Origin: Pseudomonadota bacterium
GTDB lineage: Bacteria; Pseudomonadota; Gammaproteobacteria; Burkholderiales; Burkholderiaceae_B
Reading direction: 5' to 3'
Length of the DNA: 64,000 nt
Assembly (NCBI GenBank): GCA_023439305.1
Contig: JAEXOO010000018.1
Span: 1 to 64,000 of the forward strand
The notes under the pieces are model-generated. The model saw nothing but the letters and a program-made list of their open reading frames with translations, was not told the origin of the DNA and ran no database searches. Shown here piece by piece: positions 14,946 through 21,263 of the stretch. Made by a program: the position numbers and the translations under genes. Each line of letters begins with the position of its first letter. Positions within the stretch are counted from its first letter, which is position 1.

Positions 14946-15761
14946 TCAAACTCCCATTGCCGCCTGACGGGCGATTTCGCGGTTGCGGGCCTCCAGGGCT
15001 TCCTGGGGGTTCATCGTGCTGCTTGTGGCGGCGGCGCCCGTCCGGACCACGAACAGTCCGGTCCAGCCCCGCTCCACGCTTTGCTCGATCACGGCGGCGG
15101 GGTCTTGCCCCTCAGCATGCAGCCGCGTGATTGTCCTGAGCGATAGTCTCTGCGCTGCCACACCCCAGCCTTTGCCGCTTTTGGCTTTCCGGAACTCATG
15201 CCACATGGCCCAAGCATCGGGATCCAGCCAGTCGGGCAAAACCAGGGCGCCAGCCCTTGATGGTTCCTGATGATTAATTGATGGTTCTATGGTGGTTATA
15301 TGCGGGTGCAACGGGTTGCACCCTTTTATGTCGTCGTTTGCGCCCTTTGTGTCGTCAGATGCGCCCTTTATGTCGCGGATTGCGCCCTTTTCGGGTGAAT
15401 TAATGGGCGCAGAATCTGCACCGTTTTTTTCATCAGAAATGGGTGCAATTTCTGCACTGTTTTCTTGGCCCGGTAGTTCGCCGCCTTTGATCCAGTCCAG
15501 GCTGATGCGATATTCGCGGGATTGGCCCCGGCCGCCATGGCCGTTCTTGACCAGGATCAGCCAGCCAGCCTCTTCCATCCTGCGCAGCTGGTACTGGACC
15601 GTGCGGCGCGACTGCCGAGTCTTGACCATCAGATACTCGATGGATGGGAAAACCTTGGTCCCGTCATCATCCGCGTGGTCGGCCAGCGCCAGGGCGAGAA
15701 TCATCTCGCCGCCGCCGACCGGGTACCGTTCAAATACAGCCGTCATTACCTTGACGCTCAT
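14946..15761 (-). CDS. O-like replication initiator
   Basis: A 271-residue protein starting at an ATG overlapping the upstream stop and preceded by AAGGAGG. The N-terminal 90 residues are a winged helix (FPSIEYLMVKTRQSRRTVQY, then QLRRMEEAGWLILVKNG), typical of phage initiators and RepA/O proteins. A low-complexity middle has a 7-residue repeat (KGAIRDI, KGASDDT, KGANDDI) encoded by iterons, so the gene contains its own origin like lambda O. The C-terminus (about 175-271) would contact the P-like loader. Confidence 0.75.
   Translation of the reverse strand: MSVKVMTAVFERYPVGGGEMILALALADHADDDGTKVFPSIEYLMVKTRQSRRTVQYQLRRMEEAGWLILVKNGHGGRGQSREYRISLDWIKGGELPGQENSAEIAPISDEKNGADSAPINSPEKGAIRDIKGASDDTKGANDDIKGCNPLHPHITTIEPSINHQEPSRAGALVLPDWLDPDAWAMWHEFRKAKSGKGWGVAAQRLSLRTITRLHAEGQDPAAVIEQSVERGWTGLFVVRTGAAATSSTMNPQEALEARNREIARQAAMGV
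15304..15400. repeat. Iterons of the phage replication origin
   Basis: Four copies of a TTGCGCCCTTT-type repeat occur at 15316, 15338, 15359 and 15380 inside the initiator gene, 21-22 bases apart. Three of them continue with (A/G)TGTCG(T/C). They are preceded by a 20-bp dyad at 15304-15323 (GGGTGCAAC / GTTGCACCC) and followed by an AT-richer stretch with a 7-T run at about 15424-15430. Four iterons plus an AT-rich segment inside the O gene is the organisation of lambda ori. Confidence 0.75.
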
Positions 15762-16156
15762 ACGTCCTCCTTATCCCGCACTGGACGCCACGCGGCAAAC
15801 GCACGATCCCACAGGGCTTTCTTTTCATCACGTGTAAATCGCCGCCCTTGGTCCAGCTCTGCGTGGCAGGCGTAGCAGCCAGGGACGGTATAAAAATCAG
15901 GGGCTTTCAATCCGCCGGCCTTGTCGTACTCCAGCCAGTTGGGATGGCACGGGACCACAGTCGGGTCGTCGGGATAGCTGCGACACAGTCCAGGGATCTG
16001 TAGGTAGCATTCATGACCACGCACGGCATTGCGCAGCTTGGTGTCATGCCGACCTGCTCGCTTCTTGGGCGCCCGTTTCTTCCAGGCCGTGGCCTTCATC
16101 GGCTTGTAGGTGCGCAGCGGGCCGCCGGCGCGTAGCGTGCTGTTCCAGGCCTTCAT
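15758..16156 (-). CDS. DUF1364 (YbcO-like) nuclease
   Basis: A 132-residue protein. After a basic N-terminus (AWKKRAPKKRAGRHDTKLRN), it shows RGHECYLQIPGLCRSYPDDP, then CHPNW and CYACHAELDQ. The Cys and His pattern is that of DUF1364 / YbcO HNH-like nucleases of lambdoid phages. It lies in the nin-like region between the CII-like gene and the initiator. The start overlaps the preceding stop by four bases. Confidence 0.7.
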   Translation of the reverse strand: MKAWNSTLRAGGPLRTYKPMKATAWKKRAPKKRAGRHDTKLRNAVRGHECYLQIPGLCRSYPDDPTVVPCHPNWLEYDKAGGLKAPDFYTVPGCYACHAELDQGRRFTRDEKKALWDRAFAAWRPVRDKEDV

Positions 16157-16626
16157 GCGCCGAACTCCCGCAGCATCATGTCCATGGCTACGCCCGCGGA
16201 TTTGTCATCAGCCTGCGGCCAGAGAAACCGTGTGGCGGCCGTGCTGCGCAGGAACGCCACTACTTTGGTGTGATGCTCATAGAACTCGGAGTCGTCCAGC
16301 GCGTCATAGGCCACTGACAACGGCAACGCGACCAAACGCCCCTGTGGGCCTGGCACAAACTGGCAATGCCCTGCGCCGACCTCAACCCATTTACGGAAAT
16401 CGTCATGATTTGCGAACTGCTCCTGGTTGTCGAAGACCAGGCCAAGCATGGCGAAATGCAGACGATGAAATCGCGGGCTACGAGGGAATCGGTGCTCAAA
16501 GCTGATCGTGTCGCCAGGCTGCAGGCCGGCCAGTTTGCGCTTGAAACGGTTATAGGCGCGGCTATCCGCCGGCGTGAGCCCTTCCAGGCGGCAGGACTCA
16601 TTGATACGCAGTGTCAATTTAGCCAT
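16153..16626 (-). CDS. DUF1367 phage protein
   Basis: A 157-residue protein of the DUF1367 family (ninB-like region): FKRKLAGLQPGDTISFEHRF, PRSPRFHRLHFAMLGLVFDN and then FRKWVEVGAGHCQFVPG. Proteins of this group are common in lambdoid early operons and are thought to belong to recombination functions, but no reaction is known to me. It overlaps the CII-like gene by eight bases and the nuclease gene by four. Confidence 0.7.
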   Translation of the reverse strand: MAKLTLRINESCRLEGLTPADSRAYNRFKRKLAGLQPGDTISFEHRFPRSPRFHRLHFAMLGLVFDNQEQFANHDDFRKWVEVGAGHCQFVPGPQGRLVALPLSVAYDALDDSEFYEHHTKVVAFLRSTAATRFLWPQADDKSAGVAMDMMLREFGA

Positions 16627-17152
16627 TGCCCTGGATCTCCTTTTGCCGCCATCGGGTGACGTTCCGGATGATCCGAAAACAAAGGACGATCAGGTCCCAA
16701 GCCTTAGCGACCACCATCTCGCGTTCAGCGTCGGTCACGCGACCATCTGCTGTAGTGCCGGTAATGGCGCTGCACATTTCTCCCAGCTCTGAGGCGGCTT
16801 TGAGGGCTTTCGCATTCAGGGCGCCGGGTTCATCCAGCCAGCCGCCCACTGGCTCAGGTGGCAGCTCCACGACATTCAGGCCCTGCTCTGCATTCCAGGC
16901 CAGCATCCAACGGCGGGCAAACGGTGCAGATTGGGCCTTTTCCCCCATCCATTCTGAGAGGAAACAAGCCATCTCTATACCAACGTCCTCGCCGTTCACG
17001 CCGCGCAGGCGCGTACGCAGCGTCTCAGGATGGATGGCCTTGCCGCGGCGGTCGGTGAGAAACCGGGCGGCATCAATGATGCCCCCAGGCGTGCGGCAGA
17101 CATCCGTATAGAGCACGTCCCGCCAGGCTAGTTGATCGTATTTGCAGGTCAT
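16619..17152 (-). CDS. Phage regulatory CII-like protein
   Basis: A 177-residue protein that matches phage regulatory CII (PF06892 type) at its N-terminus: YDQLAWRDVLYTDVCRTPGG, IDAARFLTDRRGKAIHPETL, then RTRLRG, a helix-turn-helix with the conserved TLRxRLRG end. It is the second gene of the rightward-equivalent early operon after cro and should favour lysogeny by activating repressor or integrase promoters. The C-terminal 80 residues are helical. The ribosome site AAGG is weak and very close to the ATG. Confidence 0.75.
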   Translation of the reverse strand: MTCKYDQLAWRDVLYTDVCRTPGGIIDAARFLTDRRGKAIHPETLRTRLRGVNGEDVGIEMACFLSEWMGEKAQSAPFARRWMLAWNAEQGLNVVELPPEPVGGWLDEPGALNAKALKAASELGEMCSAITGTTADGRVTDAEREMVVAKAWDLIVLCFRIIRNVTRWRQKEIQGNG

Positions 17153-17241
17153 TACCTTGAAACCCTCGCTATTTCAGTGTTTCGCTGGATCCGGTGCGTC
17201 GATACGATGCAACTGTGGAAACTACGTATCGGAAACCGCGA

Positions 17242-17448
17242 ATGGAAACGAAAAATCAGACGCCGGAAAATATCGGCATGAAAAATGAACTCGACCTAGC
17301 GCGTTACGCGCTTCTTGACCGCGCCTTAGAACTGGCTGAACACGCATTCCCTGATGTGACGGAGGGTCATGTCGAGGGCGTACTGGACCGCCTCGTCTGG
17401 AACGAGTTGCGCGGCCTGGGTGAGCATGGCGCGACCACTATTCACTGA
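17242..17448 (+). CDS. Small hypothetical protein opposite cro-cII gap
   Basis: A 68-residue open frame on the plus strand fills the gap between cro and the CII-like gene. Codon use looks coding-like from the internal ATG at 17278 (LDLARYALLDRALELAEHAF), and the protein is helical and acidic. No clear ribosome site is seen at 17242 or 17278. It overlaps the end of cro by seven bases, antisense. It may be a small antisense gene or may be accidental. No function is assigned. Confidence 0.4.
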   Translation: METKNQTPENIGMKNELDLARYALLDRALELAEHAFPDVTEGHVEGVLDRLVWNELRGLGEHGATTIH

Positions 17449-17681
17449 GCCTCCTGCGCTGGGACAGTGCCAGCAGTTACATGGGCGCTTTCTCCAAGCA
17501 GCAACTCATGCAACGTCAGGCGCGGGTCGGCGAGCGAGAGCTTTAATGCCAACGCTGCAGACGGCCTCCGACGCCCTGTCGCAATCTGGTAGAGGTACTT
17601 CCGGTTTATTCCGGTTTTGCCAGACAGCCGGTCAAGGACCTCGCTGCCCTCGTTTGCGTAGATGGATTTCAGTGTGCTCAT
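17442..17681 (-). CDS. Cro-like repressor
   Basis: A 79-residue helix-turn-helix protein: LDRLSGKTGINRKYLYQIAT, then GRRRPSAALALKLSLADPRL. It is divergent from the repressor gene with the operator cluster between, the standard cro position. A promoter with -35 TTGCGA and -10 TACCAT (17 bp apart) ends six bases before the ATG and no Shine-Dalgarno sequence is visible, so translation may be leaderless. Cro would bind the same dyads as CI and shut off lysogenic transcription. Confidence 0.75.
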   Translation of the reverse strand: MSTLKSIYANEGSEVLDRLSGKTGINRKYLYQIATGRRRPSAALALKLSLADPRLTLHELLLGESAHVTAGTVPAQEAQ

Positions 17682-17689
17682 TGCTGCAT

Positions 17690-17758
17690 GGTAGCGAATT
17701 GCTACCTAATTCGCAAGCAGCGATTCGCTGGTATTCGTGGGGGTAGCTGATTGCTACT
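17690..17758. promoter_or_regulatory. Right operator, three dyads at 26-bp spacing
   Basis: Three 17-bp dyads lie between cro and cI at 17690-17706 (GGTAGC-GAATT-GCTACC), 17716-17732 (AGCAGC-GATTC-GCTGGT) and 17742-17758 (GGTAGC-TGATT-GCTACT). Centres are exactly 26 bp apart. This is the arrangement of lambda OR1-OR3. The first site covers the cro -10 box and the third covers part of the cI -10 box (TACTAT, 17755-17760). Confidence 0.85.
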
Positions 17759-17766
17759 ATCTTTGT

Positions 17767-18498
17767 ATGGAAAATAGAGAAATTCGCCTCGCCAACCTGC
17801 GCTATGCGGTCCACTTTTTTGGTGGAACAGCACGCTTGGCCGAAGCCGCCGACTGCAGCAAAAAATACCTTGAACAGATTCTGCAAGGCTTCCAAAGCGG
17901 TCGCGATAAGAACCCACGAAAATTAGGCGATTCGGTGGCAGCGAAAGTGGCTGCAGCACTCCACAAAGAGCCCTTCTGGATGGATCAACCCCATCCAGAG
18001 TTATGGGAGGATTTAGAGAGTGATACACCTCAAGTGATTGCTCATGCCCCGGCCGCCGGTATTGCGAAACGTGACACAATAGTCATAAAGCAATATGAAA
18101 CAGGAGGAGCAATGGGTCATGGTTTGGAGCTGCGTGATCAGCCGGGAATCATCCACAGCTGGACTGTAAATCCCGAGTGGCTACAGAAAAATGTGAAAGC
18201 GCCCACTTCGGTTGCAAACCTGTGCATCGTCACCGGATTCGGCGACTCAATGCGCCCTATGTTCAACCCAGGAGATCCGCTGATCGTTGACACGGGGATC
18301 AACTCTGTAGACTACGACGCCGTGTACTTTTTTCGAGTAGACAACGAGGGTTTTATCAAGCGGCTGCAGCGAGTCCCAGGCACAGGGATCTTGGCCATAT
18401 CTGAGAACTCCGCATACCGTGACTGGGTGATCAATCCAACGATGGATTTCGAGGTTTTTGGGCGAGTTCTCAAGGTGTGGAGAAGTGAAGAATTCTAA
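17767..18498 (+). CDS. CI-like repressor, S24 family
   Basis: A 243-residue prophage repressor. The N-terminal 80 residues are a helix-turn-helix (LAEAADCSKKYLEQILQGF), and the C-terminal part is a LexA-type S24 peptidase: GFGDSMRPMFNPGDPLIVDT with the catalytic Ser, then YFFRVDNEGFIKRL with the Lys. It would maintain lysogeny and be inactivated by RecA-stimulated self-cleavage. I chose the ATG at 17767, six bases after the -10 box TACTAT with no ribosome site, matching the leaderless cI mRNA known from lambda. Confidence 0.9.
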   Translation: MENREIRLANLRYAVHFFGGTARLAEAADCSKKYLEQILQGFQSGRDKNPRKLGDSVAAKVAAALHKEPFWMDQPHPELWEDLESDTPQVIAHAPAAGIAKRDTIVIKQYETGGAMGHGLELRDQPGIIHSWTVNPEWLQKNVKAPTSVANLCIVTGFGDSMRPMFNPGDPLIVDTGINSVDYDAVYFFRVDNEGFIKRLQRVPGTGILAISENSAYRDWVINPTMDFEVFGRVLKVWRSEEF

Positions 18499-18515
18499 AT
18501 AGGGAGGGCAAAGGT

Positions 18516-19163
18516 ATGCGTTGGTATGCAACTGGCGCGGTCGCGCTCATTGCACTGTTAGCAGGCTGCAAGACAAATATCAGCACAGAAATCAAGCTGA
18601 CTGAACTCGAAGGAACAACCAGCAAAATGATCGCTGGCGGCCTCGCTGTTGAGGTGGCTGGATGCAACAATTACGAAGATTCTCGCAAGCCATCATCGTC
18701 GCTTTTGGAGGCTCAAGAGGTAATTCCGGCAGTATTCCCAGATGCCAAATACATCGAATGCTATACGCAGAAAATGGATTCATTTGCACGGTTCGAGTTG
18801 CCGGTGGCGCTTGATGTTGATAAAGACGGCAAGCTGTTTTCTACAGACCATGTGAATTTTCGTGCACACGACGGGGCCCTACTGACTGTAGCTATCCCTG
18901 CTCAGGTCAAAGACCGAATCAACGCGGCTACCAAAGGAAAGATCGGCGCCACACGTTTAGCGCTAAATTTCCAGATCAGAGTGGTCAATGACTCCAGCCA
19001 GGCCCTACCATTTACAGCCTACTCTGTGTTCATCGACGGCGAGCCCTACGTAGCTGATAACCTGAGCCTCCCGCAAAACGGGAGCATGATCGTAACCCTC
19101 TCCGATGTGTCTGTTCAGGCCGCCACTAAAACGGGAGAAGCACTCGTTCTCGTAAAACGGTAG
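18516..19163 (+). CDS. Prophage-encoded lipoprotein
   Basis: A 215-residue lipoprotein: signal peptide with lipobox ALIALLAGC (Cys17), no further membrane segment, and a beta-rich remainder with a pair of cysteines (CNNYEDS, IECYTQ). The ribosome site GGGAGGGCAAAGG precedes the ATG. It follows cI by 17 bases and ends at a terminator, so it is probably co-transcribed with the repressor in the lysogen. This is the position of lysogenic-conversion or superinfection-exclusion genes. I recall related prophage lipoproteins (DUF7424) but no proven function. Confidence 0.7.
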   Translation: MRWYATGAVALIALLAGCKTNISTEIKLTELEGTTSKMIAGGLAVEVAGCNNYEDSRKPSSSLLEAQEVIPAVFPDAKYIECYTQKMDSFARFELPVALDVDKDGKLFSTDHVNFRAHDGALLTVAIPAQVKDRINAATKGKIGATRLALNFQIRVVNDSSQALPFTAYSVFIDGEPYVADNLSLPQNGSMIVTLSDVSVQAATKTGEALVLVKR

Positions 19164-19183
19164 GAACCACGCAATTTTCTTGA

Positions 19184-19209
19184 AGCCCCGCAATCGCGGG
19201 GTTTTTTTT
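19184..19209 (+). terminator. Intrinsic terminator of cI-lipoprotein unit
   Basis: CCCCGC / GCGGGG with a 4-base loop followed by eight T residues on the plus strand, 20 bases after the lipoprotein stop. It separates the lysogenic transcript from the early operon that starts beyond the second operator. Confidence 0.85.
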
Positions 19210-19257
19210 CGCCCACCTCTAATCGTTAGCTACCATTTTCTTTGTCGCTACCAAAAA

Positions 19258-19299
19258 GGTAGCAATTTGCTATTGCTTTATCGGTAGCGACTTGCTACC
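19258..19299. promoter_or_regulatory. Left operator dyads
   Basis: Two 17-bp sites of the same sequence family as the cro/cI operator: 19258-19274 (GGTAGC-AATTT-GCTATT) and 19283-19299 (GGTAGC-GACTT-GCTACC), centres 25 bp apart. Extra half-sites GCTACC occur at 19229 and 19247 and GCTACT at 19315. They should repress the plus-strand early promoter, like lambda OL. Confidence 0.8.
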
Positions 19300-19327
19300 A
19301 TCTTTTCAAACGTTGCTACTGCACGTT

Positions 19328-19378
19328 CGCTCTTTAACAACCAAACGCCGATGTTGCTCACCCCACCTATGCGGGGTG
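19328..19378 (+). promoter_or_regulatory. boxA-like antitermination site with hairpin
   Basis: CGCTCTTTAACAA at 19328-19340 matches the bacterial boxA element (consensus near YGCTCTTTAACA). About 19 bases later a 6-bp stem CACCCC / GGGGTG with an 8-base loop (19359-19378) follows. A boxA plus hairpin just downstream of an early promoter is the arrangement of lambda nut sites. The hairpin could instead be a short attenuator. Confidence 0.55.
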
Positions 19379-19406
19379 TTCGTCCGGCTCAATAGCACCT
19401 ACGGGC

Positions 19407-19589
19407 ATGGCCGTAGCAATGCGCGGTATCCCTGCCGTTCCCAGTCCGCCAAAGCGCGGTTCACGGGGCAAGAGGGTGAGGCGCAGACGGCCAAAAACGG
19501 TAACGGTCACGCCGGTTGGAATCCCGGCGCCGGCCCCGCACAGGGGCCGCATCCACCAGCGCCCTGGCTCTCAGGGTGCTGACGGATGA
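19407..19589 (+). CDS. Arginine-rich small ORF, possible N-like protein
   Basis: A 60-residue open frame just after the boxA-like site. It is strongly basic (PKRGSRGKRVRRRRPKTVTV), the type of arginine-rich motif that N proteins use to bind boxB. There is no good ribosome site before the ATG at 19407 or the next at 19419, and third-position composition is not decisive. It is the first candidate gene of the operon, as N is in lambda. The alternative is that this stretch is untranslated leader. Confidence 0.3.
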   Translation: MAVAMRGIPAVPSPPKRGSRGKRVRRRRPKTVTVTPVGIPAPAPHRGRIHQRPGSQGADG

Positions 19590-19603
19590 CATAGGAGATA
19601 GAG

Positions 19604-19870
19604 ATGGAAACCATCTACGTGCAAAACAGTGGCGGTATGGCCTGCGTCGGTGATGACCTAGCCGCACGCGCCGCCGAAAAAATTGGCGCTCTGCGTCAGG
19701 GGCCAGGGGATCGCATTCCGCAAGGCTCGCTCATCGTCTACCGCACCAACGAGATTGGGGGCTGGTTTGGCGTCGCACGCTCTGAACACCATGGGAGGCT
19801 ATGCCGATTTCGCAGCTTTGACCGCACGCTTGCGGTCGCCCAGCGCATTGCCAAAGCAACGAGCACTTAA
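19604..19870 (+). CDS. Hypothetical phage early protein
   Basis: An 88-residue protein preceded by a good ribosome site (AGGAGATAGAG). It contains QGSLIVYRTNEIGGWFGVAR and a basic C-terminal helix. No family is recognised. It is the first clearly translatable gene after the left operator and lies immediately before the structured noncoding stretch. Confidence 0.55.
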   Translation: METIYVQNSGGMACVGDDLAARAAEKIGALRQGPGDRIPQGSLIVYRTNEIGGWFGVARSEHHGRLCRFRSFDRTLAVAQRIAKATST

Positions 19871-19988
19871 TCATCACCCGCCCAGGCGGGCCGCTTCGGC
19901 GGATCTCCTCAGGCCCGCGGCGGGCCGACCTGGGTAGCCGAACTGGCAGCAGATAGTGATCTGCCTCCCCTGCGCCAGGACAGGGGCA

Positions 19989-20100
19989 TCACATAGGCGG
20001 CGGCGTGGATGGACACGCTTTAGGGCGCGGGGGCTATCCGAGAGGTGCTGTGCCCATGAACACCCCGCAAGCTGGTATCAAGTCCAGCCCGCCTATGTGA
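19989..20100 (+). ncRNA. Structured RNA domain A with 12-bp closing stem
   Basis: TCACATAGGCGG (19989-20000) pairs perfectly with CCGCCTATGTGA (20089-20100). Inside are a 5-bp hairpin GCGTG/CACGC (20003-20018), a longer GCGGGG/CCCCGC helix, and a T-arm-like hairpin GCTGG/CCAGC (20071-20088) directly against the closing stem. This stacking of a T-arm-like hairpin on an acceptor-like helix is also seen in the domain at 20204-20341. Confidence 0.5.
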
Positions 20101-20180
20101 TGAAACAAACGCCCGACCGCAGGACTCCACACTGCGGCGGTGGCCGAGGGCAGATAAACGGTAAGTGGAGCGTTTCATCA
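20098..20180 (+). ncRNA. Structured RNA domain with 9-bp closing stem
   Basis: TGATGAAAC (20098-20106) pairs perfectly with GTTTCATCA (20172-20180). Inside is a 6-bp hairpin CCGCAG/CTGCGG, and an alternative CTCCAC/GTGGAG pairing. The 5' arm shares three bases with the 3' arm of the previous domain, so the two closing stems compete at that junction. Confidence 0.45.
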
Positions 20181-20203
20181 TGACACCCCGGAAAGTACGG
20201 GGA

Positions 20204-20341
20204 CCATCATCAGCGCGGTAGCTCATCGGTAGAGCGCCCGACTTCGGGAGGTTCGGCAATGCCAAGGGGTAGCTCCCCTGACGCATCCGATTGCAGGCAT
20301 GCATGCAATGCTGGTTCAAATCCAGCCCGCGCTGATGATGG
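20204..20341 (+). ncRNA. tRNA-like RNA domain with 15-bp closing stem
   Basis: CCATCATCAGCGCGG (20204-20218) pairs perfectly with CCGCGCTGATGATGG (20327-20341). The inner seven pairs look like a tRNA acceptor (AGCGCGG / CCGCGCT), followed by a canonical D arm GCTC-ATCGGTA-GAGC (20221-20235) and, at the 3' side, a canonical T arm GCTGG-TTCAAAT-CCAGC. A Pro-type anticodon loop TTCGGGA is present, but its stem is broken by two extra bases. A roughly 50-base insert with hairpins AGGGG/CCCCT and ATTGCA/TGCAAT lies before the T arm. It is either a degenerate tRNA or a tRNA-mimicking element. Confidence 0.55.
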
Positions 20342-20903
20342 TGGCACAGGCCGAATTGACGGCACAGGAACCCGAGAACCATCTAAATGGTGCGACGGCA
20401 AGGCGGAGGCATCGAGAGCGTATGCAAAAGCAAAAAATCTGGACTTGTTCGTCATGAATCCTGAGACAGGCTCGGCAGGTTGGGATGCCTGCCGCCATCA
20501 ACCTAATTGCACGTTTGGGCAGGCAGCAAACCCTGGCCCTTGATGCGACTCGCTGGCAGACGAGTGATAAAGACGTTGCCCGCATTACCGCGATGCCAAG
20601 AGCGCTAGGGGCCGCATGTCTGCGTAAACGACACGGTGCGGGAATTTGGGAATCCTGCATGAGACCAAGAGCACGGCTGACCCAACAGCGCCGGAACACG
20701 TAACCGGCACCCTCCAGCCGCAGCATTCCCATCCCCCCTCCCAATGACCAGCGCCGCCCACCCAGGCGGCAGGGAGTGCTGCGCCTAGAGGGCCACTGTG
20801 AGCCGATCCAGGCCGCATTTCAAAGCGAGAGCCAGATCAAGCCGGTTCGCGCCCTCTTCCTTTCACCAGCGCCGGACGCGGCGCCCCCCATCCGGAGCAC
20901 ACC

Positions 20904-21263
20904 ATGAACGCTATCGCTGAGCGCGAATACATCGCGCATGAGCTGGCGGAGCGCCGCCGCGCCTATATCGCGGAGCAGATCCGCAAGTGCCTGTACGGCA
21001 AAACACTGTACGTCGATATCGCCTGGCACGAGCAGGCCGTTATCCAGCGCGAAAGCCGCCTGGGTTTGGTTGAGTGCATGGAGCATGCGCTGATCAAGGC
21101 TGAAACGGGTGGATTCGCGTACTCGGCCAAGCTTTTGGCGGCCCTAGACGATGACAGCATGCGCCCTTCCCTGCGTGAACTGCGCGACAGCATCATCGAA
21201 CGCTGGGCGCGCCATACACACGACAGCATGACCCGCCAGGAGCTGGAGGCGCTGCCGTGCTGA
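20904..21263 (+). CDS. Hypothetical phage early protein
   Basis: A 119-residue helical protein with GGAG seven bases before its ATG: MNAIAEREYIAHELAERRRA near the start and LIKAETGGFAYSAKLLAALD in the middle. No family is recognised. It is the first gene after the structured noncoding stretch. It ends overlapping a tiny membrane protein gene, which shows translational coupling in the early operon. Confidence 0.6.
   Translation: MNAIAEREYIAHELAERRRAYIAEQIRKCLYGKTLYVDIAWHEQAVIQRESRLGLVECMEHALIKAETGGFAYSAKLLAALDDDSMRPSLRELRDSIIERWARHTHDSMTRQELEALPC

Larger units (their letters stand above)
19871..20903 (+). ncRNA. Structured noncoding early region (candidate RNA)
   Basis: About 1,030 bases of the early operon without a convincing gene. 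Open frames here lack ribosome sites and coding-like composition. The sequence is rich in exact inverted repeats that form successive closed domains: 19989-20100, 20098-20180, 20204-20341 and probably 20336-20500, plus hairpins such as GCAGAT/ATCTGC at 19950-19965, CCCCG/CGGGG at 20186-20202 and ACTCG/CGAGT at about 20548-20565. I infer a large structured RNA or an array of small RNAs. I see no recognised RNA family. Confidence 0.5.

Noticed and set aside
19956..20543. Short plus-strand open frames in the structured region (75 and 94 codons)
   Set aside because: No ribosome sites, compositions rich in Arg/Gly/Cys typical of translated RNA genes, and they run through the paired stems.
20485..20703. 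A 72-codon plus-strand frame starting MPAAINLIARLGRQQ
   Set aside because: It begins plausibly, but third-position composition is flat and no ribosome site is seen. Kept as noncoding with low certainty.
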